A DNA stretch of 64,000 nt from Nocardioides sp. URHA0020 (GCF_000620705.1 NZ_KK211168.1:525318-589317), one strand, 5' to 3'. Shown: positions 37,750-47,967, numbered from the stretch's first letter. Notes: a model not told the origin generated them from the letters alone. Translations and numbers: made by a program.

Positions 37750-38550
37750 TCAGAAGCCGACAGTCCTGACGAGCGCCATCAGCTCGTCGAACCCGTGGGC
37801 CGGCCCGCAGACCATGAGGTCCAGTCCCCCGACCCCGCCGATCAGCTCGGTGCGGGCTCCCGCGATCCGCGCGATCAGGCCGGCCGCGGCGTGGTCCCAG
37901 AGGTTGACGCCCTCCTCGACGTAGCCGTCGAGCCGGCCCTCGGCCACGAAGCACAGGTCGAGGGCGCACGAGCCGAGCCGGCGTACGTCGCGCACCAGCG
38001 GCAGCAGCCGGGTCACCGCCTGCGCCTGGAGCACGCGGACCTCGCGGTCGTAGGAAAAGCCGGTGCCGATCAGGCGCTGCGCCATCGGCGCCGGGCCGCG
38101 CACCGAGATCGGTGCGCCGTCGCGGGTGGCGGTGTCGGGCTCGGCGCCGTCGGCGAGGTGGCCGACGTACTCCGTGCGCCCCTGGACGTCGACGACGACG
38201 CCGGCCACGACCACTCCGTCGACCTCGGCGGCGATCGAGACGGCGTACTGCGGGATGCCGTAGAGGAAGTTCACGGTCCCGTCGATCGGGTCGACGATCC
38301 AGCGCACGCCGCTGGTGCTGGCGACGTCGGCGCCCTCCTCGCCCAGGAAGCCGTCCTCGGGTCGGGCGGCGCGGAGGTGGGCGCGGATCAGCGCCTCGCT
38401 GGCCCGGTCGGCCTCGGTGACCACGTCGACGTCGCTGGACTTCGTCGCGGCCACGGTGACCTCGCCGCGGGCCCGCTCGCGCACCAGCTCGGCGGCCGAG
38501 CGGGCGGCCGCGAGGGCGAGGTCGGCGAGCTCGCGGTGCGACCCGCTCAC
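37750..38550 (-). CDS. suhB: Inositol monophosphatase family protein
   Basis: A 266-residue Mg2+-dependent phosphatase. Metal-binding motifs are EEGADVAS with [12 protein letters not shown], and the third ligand is D in [14 protein letters not shown]. It probably dephosphorylates inositol-1-phosphate for phosphatidylinositol or mycothiol-type products. GTG start overlaps the ferrochelatase stop (GTGA). It corresponds in position to Rv2701c. Confidence 0.92.
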   Translation of the reverse strand: MSGSHRELADLALAAARSAAELVRERARGEVTVAATKSSDVDVVTEADRASEALIRAHLRAARPEDGFLGEEGADVASTSGVRWIVDPIDGTVNFLYGIPQYAVSIAAEVDGVVVAGVVVDVQGRTEYVGHLADGAEPDTATRDGAPISVRGPAPMAQRLIGTGFSYDREVRVLQAQAVTRLLPLVRDVRRLGSCALDLCFVAEGRLDGYVEEGVNLWDHAAAGLIARIAGARTELIGGVGGLDLMVCGPAHGFDELMALVRTVGF

Positions 38551-39650
38551 GAGTCGAGCTGCGAGAGCGCCGGGCGCTCCGCGCGCGGGTTGGGGCAGCA
38601 GTGGGCGGCGCACCGGTCCCAGCACGCCGGCCAGCTGCCGACCGCGGCGCGCACCACCTCCTCGCCGCGCTCGACCGCGGCCCGCTCCAGGAGCAGGTCG
38701 CGCACCGCGGCGACGAACCGCGGGTCGATCCCGGCCGTGGCCGCGCGCGCGGCGGGCAGGCCGAGTCGCTCGGCCGTGGCCAGCGCCTCGGTGTCGAGGT
38801 CGTAGATGACCTCCATGTGGTCGGACACGAAGCCGATGGGCACCATCACCACCGCGGGCGCGCCCTGCTCGTGCAGCTGCTCCAGGTGGTCGTTGATGTC
38901 GGGCTCGAGCCACGGGATGTGCGGAGCGCCGGAGCGCGAGCAGTAGACCAGCTCGTGGGCGTGGGTGCGCCCCGTCTCCTGCCTGATCCGGTCGACGACC
39001 TCGGCCATCACGCTGCGGTGCTGCTCGGCGTACGCCCCGCCCTGGGGGCCGCTGCCGGCGTTCATGCTCTCCGGGATCGAGTGGGTCACGAAGGCCAGGT
39101 GCGCGTCGGCGCGGACGGCGTCGGGCAGCTCGGCCAGCGCGGCCAGGGTCGCGTCGACGGAGGGCTCCACGAAGCCCGGGTGGTTGAAGTAGAGCCGCAG
39201 CTTGTCCAGGACCGGCGCGCCGTCGCTCTGCCCCTCCGGGAGGGCGTCGATGGCGTCGAAGAGGTTCTCGCGGTACTGCCGGCACGAGGAGTACGACGAG
39301 TAGGCGCTGGTCACGAAGCAGGCGGCGCGGGTGATCCCGTCGGTCGCCATCTGGCGCAGCGTGTCGGTCAGGTAGGGGTCCCAGTTGCGGTTGCCCCAGT
39401 AGACGGGCAGGTCGATCCCGGCGCCGGCCAGGTCGGCCCGCATCGCGGCGATGAACTCCCGGTTCTGGTCGTTGATCGGCGAGCGGCCGCCGAACCCGTA
39501 GTAGTGCTGCCCGACCTCCTCGAGCCGCTCGCGCGGGATGCCGCGACCCCGGGTCACGTTCTCCAGGAAGGGGACGACGTCCTCGGGCTTCTCCGGACCG
39601 CCGAAGGACACCAGGAGGACGGCGTCGTACGGGCTGGTGTCGAGGGTCAT
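38547..39650 (-). CDS. hemH: Ferrochelatase (coproporphyrin type)
   Basis: Inserts iron into the porphyrin ring. Actinobacterial enzymes act on coproporphyrin III in the CPD haem pathway (CpfC). The 367-residue protein has the N-terminal [15 protein letters not shown] motif, [13 protein letters not shown], the active-site region [11 protein letters not shown] and [17 protein letters not shown]-terminal cluster [13 protein letters not shown] matches the [2Fe-2S] ligands seen in actinobacterial ferrochelatases. It is coupled to suhB and divergent from the MFS gene. Confidence 0.95.
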   Translation of the reverse strand: MTLDTSPYDAVLLVSFGGPEKPEDVVPFLENVTRGRGIPRERLEEVGQHYYGFGGRSPINDQNREFIAAMRADLAGAGIDLPVYWGNRNWDPYLTDTLRQMATDGITRAACFVTSAYSSYSSCRQYRENLFDAIDALPEGQSDGAPVLDKLRLYFNHPGFVEPSVDATLAALAELPDAVRADAHLAFVTHSIPESMNAGSGPQGGAYAEQHRSVMAEVVDRIRQETGRTHAHELVYCSRSGAPHIPWLEPDINDHLEQLHEQGAPAVVMVPIGFVSDHMEVIYDLDTEALATAERLGLPAARAATAGIDPRFVAAVRDLLLERAAVERGEEVVRAAVGSWPACWDRCAAHCCPNPRAERPALSQLDS

Positions 39651-39719
39651 GGCGCCATCCTAGGAAGGGGCTCGCAATGATTCGTCGGCGGCCGACGGCC
39701 ACCGCTAGCGTCCTGGCTG

Positions 39720-40898
39720 ATGCTCACGTCGTACCGCCGGATCCTCGCGAGGCCCGGCACCCTCCGATTCTCGATGACCGGCCTGGTCGCCCGACTGCCG
39801 ATCTCGATGATCGGCCTGGGCATCGTGCTGCTCGTCTCGGCCGCCACCGGCTCGTACGGCGTGGCCGGGGCGATCTCGGCGGCGTACATGGTCGCCAACG
39901 CCGGGTTCGCGATCCTCCAGGGGCGGCTGCTCGACCAGCTCGGCCAGGGTCGGGTGCTCGCCGTCGCCAGCGTCGGCTTCGGCGTGGCGATCTCGCTGCT
40001 GGTCGTGTCGGTCCAGGAGGACTGGCCGGTCGTGTGGACCTACCTCCTCGCCGCGGTCGGCGGCGCGTTCCTGCCCCAGGTCGGCTCGTCGGTCCGGGCC
40101 CGCTGGTCCCACGTGCTCGACCGGCCGGCCGACGTGCAGACGGCCTTCGCCCTCGAGGCGGTGCTCGACGAGGCCGTCTTCATCATCGGCCCGATCCTGG
40201 TGGCCTTCCTCGCGACCGCGTGGGACCCCGTGGCCGGGATCGTCGCCGCTGCGGTCGCCTGCGTCGGTGGCACGCTCGCGTACGCCGCGCAGCGCTCGAC
40301 CGCTCCGCCCCCGCATCCGCGGACCCGGGCCTCGGCGGCCCAGCCGCCGATGCCGTGGCGCTCGGTGATCCCGCTCGCGGTGGTCTGCGCGGCGCTGGGG
40401 GTGCTCTTCGGCGCCGCCGAGGTCACCACGGTGGCGTTCGCCGACGAGCAGGGCCACAAGGCGGTGTCCGGCGCGCTGCTCGCGCTCTGGGCCGCCGGCA
40501 GCCTGTCCGCCGGGGTGATCACCGGCGCGATCCACTGGCGCCGCGGCCCCTCCTTCCGGGTCCGCTGGGGCTCCCTCGCGATGGCCGGCGCGATGGTGCC
40601 GCTCGCCTTCATCGGCTCGCTGCCGCTGATGGGTCTCGTGCTCTTCGTGGCCGGCTTCGCGATCGCCCCGACGATGATCGCCACGATGTCGTTGACCGAC
40701 GCCGTCGTGCCCGCGGGCCGCCTCACCGAGGGGATGGCGATCATGCAGACCGGCCTGGTCGCGGGGGTGGCGCCCGGCGCGACGCTCAGCGGCCTGGTCG
40801 TGGACCACCAGGGCGCCTCGCCGGCGTACCTGGTCTCGGTCGCCGCGGGCCTGGTGGCCGCCCTGGCCGCGCAGGCCCTGCCGCGCGGCCGGTCGTAG
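39720..40898 (+). CDS. MFS transporter
   Basis: A 392-residue protein with 12 predicted helices and the loop-2/3 motif region GRLLDQLGQGRVLAVAS, as in major facilitator proteins. ALEAVLDEAVFIIGPILVAF is the conserved helix-5 region. Substrate unknown; probably an efflux carrier of the small actinobacterial MFS group. ATG at 39720. Confidence 0.9.
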   Translation: MLTSYRRILARPGTLRFSMTGLVARLPISMIGLGIVLLVSAATGSYGVAGAISAAYMVANAGFAILQGRLLDQLGQGRVLAVASVGFGVAISLLVVSVQEDWPVVWTYLLAAVGGAFLPQVGSSVRARWSHVLDRPADVQTAFALEAVLDEAVFIIGPILVAFLATAWDPVAGIVAAAVACVGGTLAYAAQRSTAPPPHPRTRASAAQPPMPWRSVIPLAVVCAALGVLFGAAEVTTVAFADEQGHKAVSGALLALWAAGSLSAGVITGAIHWRRGPSFRVRWGSLAMAGAMVPLAFIGSLPLMGLVLFVAGFAIAPTMIATMSLTDAVVPAGRLTEGMAIMQTGLVAGVAPGATLSGLVVDHQGASPAYLVSVAAGLVAALAAQALPRGRS

Positions 40899-40918
40899 TA
40901 CCGCACTACGATCCCCGC

Positions 40919-42223
40919 GTGAGCGAGTGGACCAACTGGTCGGGCCTGGAGTCGTCGCGACCGACGCGCGTGGAGGAGCCAACGGACACCGCCGCGATCG
41001 TGGCGGCCGTCGAGCGCGCGCGCACCGAGCGGACGACCGTGAAGATGGTCGGCACCGGGCACAGCTTCACCGCGATCTCCGCCCCCGAGCACACCCTGCT
41101 CCGACCCACCCGCCTCGGCGGCATCCTCTCGGTCGACCGGGAGGCGATGACGGTCACCGCGCTGGCCGGCACCCAGCTGAAGGTGCTCAACGCGGGCCTC
41201 GCGGCCCTCGGCCTGAGCCTGCACAACATGGGCGACATCGACGAGCAGACCCTGGCCGGCGCGACCTCGACCGGCACCCACGGCACCGGCGGGACCTGGG
41301 CGTCGCTCTCCGCGCAGATCGCCGGCCTCGAGCTGGTGACCGGCACCGGCGAGGTCGTCCGCGCGACGGCCACCGAGAACCCCGACGTCCTCGAGCACGC
41401 CCGGCTCGGCCTGGGCGCCCTCGGCGTGCTGACGACGATCACCTTCCGGGTCGAGCCGCTCTTCGTGCTCGAGGCCACCGAGACCCCCATGAGCTGGGAC
41501 GAGGCGCTGGACGGGTTCGACCAGCGCGTCGCCGAGCACCACCACGTCGACACCTACTGGTTCCCGCACACCGACCGGCTGATGACGAAGACCAACGACA
41601 GGCTCGACATCGGCGTCGACGAGGCCGAGCCGCTGTCGGCGCTCAGCGGCTGGTGGGAGGACGAGTTCCTCTCCAACACGCTCTTCGGTGCGCTCAACCA
41701 CGTGACCAACCGGTTCCCCGGCACCATCCGGCGGTTCAACCAGGTCTCCAGCCGGCTGCTGTCGGCGCGGACCTACAGCGATGCCGCCCACAAGGTCTTC
41801 GTGTCACCGCGGACCGTGGTCTTCCGGGAGATGGAGTACGCCGTCCCGCGCGAGGCCGGGCTCACCGCGCTGCGCGAGGCGCGCGCCGCCATCGAGGCCT
41901 CGTCGCTCAACATCACCTTCCCGGTGGAGATCAGGGTGACCCCGGCCGACGACATCCCGATGTCGACCTCGAACGGTCGGGAGTCGATGTACCTCGCCTT
42001 CCACACGCACCGCGACGCCGACCACCTCGCGTACTTCGCCCTCCTGGAGCCGATCATGCGGGCCCACGGCGGCCGCCCGCACTGGGGCAAGGTGCACACC
42101 CGGACGGCGGCCGACCTGGCGCCGGCGTACCCCCGCTTCGAGGAGTTCCTCGCCCTGCGCGACCGGCTCGACCCCGACCGGGTCTTCGCCAACCCCTACC
42201 TGCGGCGCGTCCTCGGCGACTAG
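40919..42223 (+). CDS. FAD-linked sugar-lactone/alditol oxidase
   Basis: A 434-residue flavoprotein of the D-arabinono-1,4-lactone oxidase family. The FAD-binding domain has VKMVGTGHSFTAI and GATSTGTHGTGG; the C-terminal ALO domain ends in RVFANPYLRRVLG. Substrates in the family are aldonolactones or alditols. GTG start 40919-40921; the gene lies 20 bp after the MFS gene and may be co-transcribed. Confidence 0.9.
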   Translation: MSEWTNWSGLESSRPTRVEEPTDTAAIVAAVERARTERTTVKMVGTGHSFTAISAPEHTLLRPTRLGGILSVDREAMTVTALAGTQLKVLNAGLAALGLSLHNMGDIDEQTLAGATSTGTHGTGGTWASLSAQIAGLELVTGTGEVVRATATENPDVLEHARLGLGALGVLTTITFRVEPLFVLEATETPMSWDEALDGFDQRVAEHHHVDTYWFPHTDRLMTKTNDRLDIGVDEAEPLSALSGWWEDEFLSNTLFGALNHVTNRFPGTIRRFNQVSSRLLSARTYSDAAHKVFVSPRTVVFREMEYAVPREAGLTALREARAAIEASSLNITFPVEIRVTPADDIPMSTSNGRESMYLAFHTHRDADHLAYFALLEPIMRAHGGRPHWGKVHTRTAADLAPAYPRFEEFLALRDRLDPDRVFANPYLRRVLGD

Positions 42224-42859
42224 CTACACGCTCGCCGGACCGGTCGGCACCGGCGCCTGCCAGTGCCGCCAGATCGCGAGCAGACGCCACACGACGCACA
42301 GGCCGCCGCCCAGCAGGGCGATCGTCCAGTAGCTCAGGTCGGTGTGCGCCAGCGCGACCACGACGGCCGATCCCGCCAGCGCGGGCGTCGCGTAGAGCTC
42401 GCCGCGGAAGACCGCCGGCACCCGTCCGGCGAGCAGGTCGCGCAGCATGCCGCCGCCGATCGCGGTCACCATCCCCATCAGCGCCGCCGGCGCCAGGCCC
42501 AGGCCGTAGTCGAGAGCCTTGAGCGACCCGGTGACGCAGAAGAGCCCCAGACCGAACGCGTCGAGCACGGTGACCGAGCGCTCCATGCGCCCCAGCGCCG
42601 GGTGGTAGACGAAGCAGAGGGTGCCGGCGAGCAGCGGCACCAGCAGGTAGCGCCAGTCCTGCAGCGCCGCGGGCGGCGTCGCGTCGATCAGCACGTCGCG
42701 CAGGAAGCCGCCGCCGAGGCCCGTCGTACCCGCCAGGACCAGGACGCCGAAGACGTCGAGCCCCTTGCGCACGGCGACCAGGGCGCCGGAGATCGCGAAG
42801 ACGAAGATGCCGGCCAGGTCGAGGACGATCTGGGTGGTGGAGGGGTCGGTGGTGGCCAC
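42224..42859 (-). CDS. Trimeric intracellular cation channel family protein (YicG/UPF0126)
   Basis: A 211-residue, seven-helix protein made of two UPF0126 repeats: FAISGALVAVRKGLDVFGVL with GLGGGFLRDVL, then FCVTGSLKALDYG with AIGGGMLRDLL. The paired GGG(F/M)LRDxL motifs line the K+-permeable pore in bacterial TRIC channels. Its stop abuts the stop of the oxidase gene; divergent from sepH. Confidence 0.92.
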   Translation of the reverse strand: MATTDPSTTQIVLDLAGIFVFAISGALVAVRKGLDVFGVLVLAGTTGLGGGFLRDVLIDATPPAALQDWRYLLVPLLAGTLCFVYHPALGRMERSVTVLDAFGLGLFCVTGSLKALDYGLGLAPAALMGMVTAIGGGMLRDLLAGRVPAVFRGELYATPALAGSAVVVALAHTDLSYWTIALLGGGLCVVWRLLAIWRHWQAPVPTGPASV

Positions 42860-43046
42860 CTCCGGACGGTAGTACGCCGGGCGGTGCGGACGCAGGCTGG
42901 TGCGGATGTGACTGGAGTGACCGGGAGGCGCGCGGCAGGGCTGCGCGGACGACGGCCTCCGCTGGCGTAGGCTCGGCCCACCGATGACCGCACCGATCCA
43001 GCAGCAGACGCACCGGTCCGAACCAGGAACGGGAGTTCGACCTGCC

Positions 43047-43994
43047 ATGGCGTACCTCAGGCTCGTCGGTGTGAGCGAGGACGGCACGCAGCTGCACCTG
43101 GTCGACGAGGAGGGTGCCGAGCACGTGCTCGCCGTGGACGACCGTCTGCGGGCGGCCGTGCTCCCGAGCGCCCCCCAGCCAGCACCGGTCAGCCGAGGAA
43201 TGGAGAAGAAGATGGAGAGCACCCTCCGCCCTCGAGACATCCAGGCCCGGATCCGCTCCGGCGAGTCGCCCGAGGCGGTCGCCCAGGCGGCCCAGACCTC
43301 GGTCGACAAGATCATGGTCTTCGCGGCACCCGTGCTGGCCGAGCGCGAGCACGTGGCCGACCGCGCCCAGCGCTCCTCGGTCCGCCGCAGCGACGCCTCG
43401 CCGACCGGCGGTGCCCGCACCCTGGGCGACGCCGTCGCCTCCCACCTGCGCTCCCACAACGTCGACCCGCAGTCGGTCGAGTGGGACGCGTGGCGTCGCG
43501 AGGACGGCCGCTGGTCGCTGGTCGCCGCCTACGAGACCGGCGACCGCTCCGGCACCGCCGAGCTGACCTTCGACGCGCCGGGCAACTACGTCACCCTCGA
43601 CAACGAGGACGCCCGCTGGCTCGTGGGCGAGCTGATCCCCGCGGTCGACGCACCGGTCCGGACCGACGACCTCCAGGCGGCGCGCGAGCGCCGTCTCAGC
43701 CCGGCCGACGAGCCGGCGTACGCCGACGTGGAGCTGCCCCTCGGCGAGTCGCTGGGCGACGACGCCATCGACCTGGTCGCGGAGCAGCCGATCGAAGCCT
43801 TCCTCGACACCGAGGCGCCGACCGACGAGCGCGTCGCCGAGCAGGCCTCCGAGCTCCGCGAGGAGGCCGCCGACGCGGCGGCCGAGGAGCCCGAGCCGGA
43901 GGTGCGCCGCCCGGCCAAGAAGCGCGGACGCGCCTCGGTCCCGAGCTGGGACGAGATCATGTTCGGTGGCTCGAACGGCCCGGACCGCGCCTGA
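43047..43994 (+). CDS. sepH: Septation protein SepH
   Basis: A 315-residue actinobacterial cell-division protein; SepH binds FtsZ and promotes Z-ring assembly. The N-terminal DUF3071 domain has a helix-turn-helix-like part (TLRPRDIQARIRSGESPEAV; AQTSVDKIMVF) and the block VEWDAWRREDGRWSL. The C-terminal half is acidic and disordered, ending SVPSWDEIMFG, the typical conserved tail. ATG 43047 (MAYLRLVGVSEDGT) fits the family; an in-frame ATG at 42984 adds an unconserved extension. Confidence 0.93.
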   Translation: MAYLRLVGVSEDGTQLHLVDEEGAEHVLAVDDRLRAAVLPSAPQPAPVSRGMEKKMESTLRPRDIQARIRSGESPEAVAQAAQTSVDKIMVFAAPVLAEREHVADRAQRSSVRRSDASPTGGARTLGDAVASHLRSHNVDPQSVEWDAWRREDGRWSLVAAYETGDRSGTAELTFDAPGNYVTLDNEDARWLVGELIPAVDAPVRTDDLQAARERRLSPADEPAYADVELPLGESLGDDAIDLVAEQPIEAFLDTEAPTDERVAEQASELREEAADAAAEEPEPEVRRPAKKRGRASVPSWDEIMFGGSNGPDRA

Positions 43995-44016
43995 GACCGT
44001 GGCCGGCAGGCGTCGG

Positions 44017-44832
44017 TCAGGACGAGCCCGGGTCGACCGGCCGGCTGGGATCGGTGATCCAGCCCGACCAGCTGCCCGGGTAGAGCGCCGCCCGGATCCC
44101 GGCGACCTCGAGCGCGAGCACGTCGTGCGCAGCGGTCACTCCTGAGCCGCAGTAGACGGCCACGTCCTCGGACCCGTCGACCCCCGCGGCGGCGTACAGC
44201 GCCCGCAGCTCGCCGGCGGAGCGGAAGCGGCCGTCGGCCGCCAGGTTGGTCGAGGTCGGCACGTTGACCGCTCCGGGGATGTGCCCGGCGACCGGGTCGA
44301 CCGGCTCGGTCTCCCCGCGGTAGCGCTCGGGGGCGCGGGCGTCCACCAGCACCGGCACGCCGAGCACGTCCTCCGCCTCGACGACGGGCATCTGGCCGGG
44401 CCGGGCGGTGAAGTCCCCGCGTCCCGGCAGCACCGTCCCGGTGTGCACCGCTCCCCCGGCCGCGAGCCAGCCCGCCCAGGCACCGTCGAGCAAGCGCACG
44501 TCCGGGTGCCCGTGGTGGCGCAGCAGCCACCAGGCGCGGCCGGCCGCGAGGCCCGACCAGTCGTCGTAGACGACCACCGGGCGATCGTCGCGCACGCCGA
44601 CCCTGCGCATCGCCGCCTGGAAGTCCGCGACCGCCGGCAGCGGGTGCCGGCCACCGGCGCCCGCTGGCGCGGCGAGGTCGGTGTCGAGGTCGACGTACGA
44701 CGCCCGCGGGATGTGTCCGCGCTCGTACTCGCCCCGACCGCCGGGGCCACCCATCCGGTAGCGCACGTCGAGGACCGTCACCTCCCCGATCCGCTCGTGG
44801 AGCTCGGAGGCAGAGATCAACGGTGTCGCCAT
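44017..44832 (-). CDS. Two-domain rhodanese-type sulfurtransferase
   Basis: A 271-residue thiosulfate or 3-mercaptopyruvate sulfurtransferase. Two rhodanese domains are seen (VTVLDVRYRMGG ... RGHIPRASYVDLD; VLVDARAPERYRGE ... GHIPGAVNVP). The active-site loop is VYCGSGVTAAHD; CGSGVTA is the mercaptopyruvate-type loop. Divergent from the thymidine kinase gene. Confidence 0.93.
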   Translation of the reverse strand: MATPLISASELHERIGEVTVLDVRYRMGGPGGRGEYERGHIPRASYVDLDTDLAAPAGAGGRHPLPAVADFQAAMRRVGVRDDRPVVVYDDWSGLAAGRAWWLLRHHGHPDVRLLDGAWAGWLAAGGAVHTGTVLPGRGDFTARPGQMPVVEAEDVLGVPVLVDARAPERYRGETEPVDPVAGHIPGAVNVPTSTNLAADGRFRSAGELRALYAAAGVDGSEDVAVYCGSGVTAAHDVLALEVAGIRAALYPGSWSGWITDPSRPVDPGSS

Positions 44833-44880
44833 GCGCCCATGATGCAGGCCGACGGCCGGTCCATGAAAGGATCCCGACCC

Positions 44881-45534
44881 GTGGCTGAACTGCATTTCTT
44901 CACCGGCACCATGGACTCGGGCAAGAGCACGCTGGCCCTCCAGACCAACCACAACCACGCCGCGCGTGGACGAGTGGGCCGGATCTTCACCACCCACGAC
45001 CGGGCCGGTGCCGCCCAGCTCTCGAGTCGTCTGGGGCTGACCCACGACGCGCTCGAGGTCGACCCGGAGTTCGACTTCTGGCGGTACGTCGTCACCGCGC
45101 TCACCCAGGGCGGTCGCGTCGACTACCTGATCTGCGACGAGGCCCAGTTCTACACCCGCTCGCAGATCGACCAGCTGGCCAAGATCTGCGACGAGCTCCA
45201 GATCGACGTCTTCGCGTTCGGCATCCTGACCGACTTCCGCACCCAGCTCTTCGAGGGCAGCTCCCGGCTGATCGAGCTCGCCGACCGGGTCAACGTGTTG
45301 CAGGTCGAGGCGCTGTGCTGGTGCGGCAAGCGGGCAACCCACAACGCGCGCACCGAGGACGGGATCATGGTCACCGAGGGCGAGGTGATCGTCGTCGGCG
45401 ACGTGGAGGAGCGCGGCGGGCCGCCGGCCGAGGTCGCCTACGAGGTGCTCTGCCGCCAGCACCACCGCCGCAACCTGACCGCGGCCCGCGCCAAGGCCGT
45501 CTCCCTCGCCCCGGAGCCGCTACCCTTCGGCTGA
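44881..45534 (+). CDS. tdk: Thymidine kinase
   Basis: Phosphorylates thymidine in the salvage pathway. The 217-residue type II enzyme has the P-loop FTGTMDSGKST, the lid-proximal ICDEAQFYT with catalytic Glu, and a zinc site CWCGK ... LCRQHHR. GTG 44881 is preceded by GAAAGGA at suitable distance, so I prefer it to the upstream in-frame ATG at 44863. Confidence 0.94.
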   Translation: MAELHFFTGTMDSGKSTLALQTNHNHAARGRVGRIFTTHDRAGAAQLSSRLGLTHDALEVDPEFDFWRYVVTALTQGGRVDYLICDEAQFYTRSQIDQLAKICDELQIDVFAFGILTDFRTQLFEGSSRLIELADRVNVLQVEALCWCGKRATHNARTEDGIMVTEGEVIVVGDVEERGGPPAEVAYEVLCRQHHRRNLTAARAKAVSLAPEPLPFG

Positions 45535-45664
45535 CGTACGGGCTCCGTCGATCGCGAGCCGCACACCGGGTTGGGACTCGACCGGGTGGGGCATGTAGTG
45601 CCCGCCGACGAGGTGCGGCCGATCCTCGAGCGACCGTTGGTCTACCCCAGAGAGTGAGCGACAG

Positions 45665-46615
45665 ATGGCAGGCGACGACCTCCTCCGCGAGGCGCAGGAC
45701 CCCTCCACCGGACCGACGAGGTTGGCGCAGATCGCCCAGACCGACCGGTCGACGTGGCGCGCCGTGGCCGCGCACCCACAGGCGTACGACGGCCTGCTGG
45801 CCTGGCTCGACGAGCACGGTGACGACGAGGTCCGGTCCGCGATCGCGGCGCGGGCCGCGGCCGTCCCGCCTCCTCCGCCGCCGCCGCCGCCGAGCGTCGC
45901 CACGCCCCCGCCTCCCCCGCCGCCTCCGGCCCAGACCCAGCCCCTCGCCGTCGTCCCCGCGGGCCCGCCGTCGGGACCACCCTCCGGCCCGCCCTCGGGT
46001 CCGCCGTCGCACGGTCCGTACGGCGGCCCGCCGTACGGTCAGCCGCCGGCAGGTGCACCGACCGGGCAGCCGGCACGCAGCTCCTCGCGGACGGTGGCGA
46101 TCGTCGCGGTCGTCGCGGTCCTGCTGCTCGCGGCCATCGGAGTCGGCGGCTACTTCGGCGTCACCGCGCTCACCGACGACGACGACACCTCGACGGCCAG
46201 TGCGACCACCTCCTCGGAGTCCCCGGACTCCTCGGGTGACGCCGACTCCGCCAGCCCGTCGGCACCGGAGTCCTCGCAGGACGGCGACGGTGGTGGCGAC
46301 GCGTCCGCCACCTTCTGCTCGACGCTGAAGGACCAGCAGGACGCGAGCCTGGAGCTGCTCTCCTCGCCGGGGACCGACCCGGACCTCGACAAGCTGCAGG
46401 GCCAGCTGGCCGACAGCGCCCGGGTCTACGGCGAGCTGGCCGACGATGCACCCGAGGAGATCAGCGCCGACCTGCGCACGATCGCGGACTACTACCGGAC
46501 CCTCCAGGAGGTCTCCGGCGGATCGGGTGACCCGTCGGACTTCTCCTCCCAGATCCAGCCGTTCGCCGAGGCCTCCCAGCGGTTGACGGCGTACTACTAC
46601 CAGAACTGCAGCTGA
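45665..46615 (+). CDS. Membrane protein with Leu-rich-variant N-terminus and Pro-rich linker
   Basis: A 316-residue protein. Residues 5-65 (LAQIAQTDRSTWRAVAAHPQ; LLAWLDEHGDDEVRSAIAAR) resemble the variant leucine-rich repeat domain of actinobacteria. A poly-Pro linker (residues 68-140) leads to one membrane helix (TVAIVAVVAVLLLAAIGVGG), a Ser/Asp-rich stretch, and an external helical domain with two cysteines. Function unknown; an envelope scaffold role is a guess. Confidence 0.8.
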   Translation: MAGDDLLREAQDPSTGPTRLAQIAQTDRSTWRAVAAHPQAYDGLLAWLDEHGDDEVRSAIAARAAAVPPPPPPPPPSVATPPPPPPPPAQTQPLAVVPAGPPSGPPSGPPSGPPSHGPYGGPPYGQPPAGAPTGQPARSSSRTVAIVAVVAVLLLAAIGVGGYFGVTALTDDDDTSTASATTSSESPDSSGDADSASPSAPESSQDGDGGGDASATFCSTLKDQQDASLELLSSPGTDPDLDKLQGQLADSARVYGELADDAPEEISADLRTIADYYRTLQEVSGGSGDPSDFSSQIQPFAEASQRLTAYYYQNCS

Positions 46616-46654
46616 CCTTCCGCTCACCATCGGATGGCCCTAGGGTCTGTGACC

Positions 46655-47869
46655 GTGCTCACATCTCGGATCGCCGCGGTCATGTCGTGCCTCGCCGTCG
46701 GGTTCGGGGGGCTCCTCGCGGTCGCCCCACCCGCGAGCGCGGACGGGCCGGGGGCGGGCACCCCGTGGGTGGTGACGCTCGGCGACTCCTACATCAGCGG
46801 CGAGGCCGGCCGCTGGGCCGGGAGCAGCAACGCCTCGTCGTCGCGGGCGGACGCGCTCGGGAGCACGGCGTACTTCGACAACGCCGCCGGGACCGGCGAG
46901 ACCATCCCCCGCTGCCACCGCAGCAGGTCGGCCGAGGCCTACGTCGGGGGCGGGGTCAACGGGCTCAACCTGGCCTGCTCGGGCGCGACCACCACCACCA
47001 GCAACGGCGCCAACTTCAAGCCCGGCCTGGACTTCTACGACGACGGTGCCGGCCACCTCGGCCAGGCCAAGCAGCTGCAGCAGTTCGCGAGCAGCCATCG
47101 GGTCGGGATGGTGACGGTCTCGATCGGCGGCAACGACTTCAAGTTCGCCGACGTCGTGCAGTCCTGCGTCGTCGACTTCCTGACGTCGCCGACCTGGTTC
47201 AAGGACTACTGCTACGACGACAGCTCGGTGAAGGCCAACTTCACTGCCGCCAACGTGGCGAGCGTGCGGGCGCGGATCTCCACCGCCCTGCGCAACGTCT
47301 CGACCGCGATGCGCAGTGCCGGGTACTCCGACGCGGAGTGGACCCTGCTGGTGCAGACCTACCCCAGCCCGATCCCGCGCGGCTCCGGCATCCGCTACTC
47401 CGAGAGCGGCTACAGCCGGCAGAGCACCGGCGGCTGCGGCTTCTGGAACCGTGACGCCGACTGGGCCAACGACACGGCCCTCCCGGCGATCAACGCTGCG
47501 GTCACCGGTGCCGCCGCCGACTCCGGGCTCCCCAACGTGCGCACCCTCGACCTGTCCGCCGCCTTCAACGGCCGTCGGCTCTGCGAGAGCACGGTCGGTC
47601 TTTACGAGGAGAAGGGCATCGCCAGCTGGCAGACGCCCGGGGCCGTGGACCGCACGGAGTGGGTCAACCAGATCCGCACGGTCTCCACATGCTGCGGCTC
47701 GGCCAGCCCCTACTACATCCAGGAGTCGCTGCACCCGAACTACTGGGCCCAGCTCGCCACGCGCAGCTGCGTGCGGCAGGCGTGGAACGCCGGCAGCCCG
47801 CGAAGCGGTGCCTGTCGCATCGCCGGCGCGGGCCTGGTCAACGGTGAGCCGGTGATGAGCCTCAGCTGA
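46655..47869 (+). CDS. Secreted SGNH/GDSL hydrolase
   Basis: A 404-residue exported esterase or lipase-like protein. The signal peptide ends near PASA. SGNH blocks are GDSYISGE (Ser), LACSGATT (Gly), SIGGNDF (Asn) and ESLHPNY (His). Several cysteines suggest disulfides. The best ribosome-binding site (TAGGG) precedes the GTG at 46655; ATG 46634 and GTG 46649 are alternatives. The natural ester is unknown. Confidence 0.87.
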   Translation: MLTSRIAAVMSCLAVGFGGLLAVAPPASADGPGAGTPWVVTLGDSYISGEAGRWAGSSNASSSRADALGSTAYFDNAAGTGETIPRCHRSRSAEAYVGGGVNGLNLACSGATTTTSNGANFKPGLDFYDDGAGHLGQAKQLQQFASSHRVGMVTVSIGGNDFKFADVVQSCVVDFLTSPTWFKDYCYDDSSVKANFTAANVASVRARISTALRNVSTAMRSAGYSDAEWTLLVQTYPSPIPRGSGIRYSESGYSRQSTGGCGFWNRDADWANDTALPAINAAVTGAAADSGLPNVRTLDLSAAFNGRRLCESTVGLYEEKGIASWQTPGAVDRTEWVNQIRTVSTCCGSASPYYIQESLHPNYWAQLATRSCVRQAWNAGSPRSGACRIAGAGLVNGEPVMSLS

Positions 47870-47967
47870 GCGGCTCAGTGTGCTGGATCTGGTTGATGTC
47901 GTCACCGAGATCGTGGCCCCCCGCCATGCGGGCCATCTTCAGGGAGATGTGGCTCGCGCGTCAGGTC

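Noticed and set aside
42054..43457. Longer start for the TRIC-like channel gene
   Set aside because: Upstream codons overlap sepH antisense; the first helix begins right after GTG 42859.
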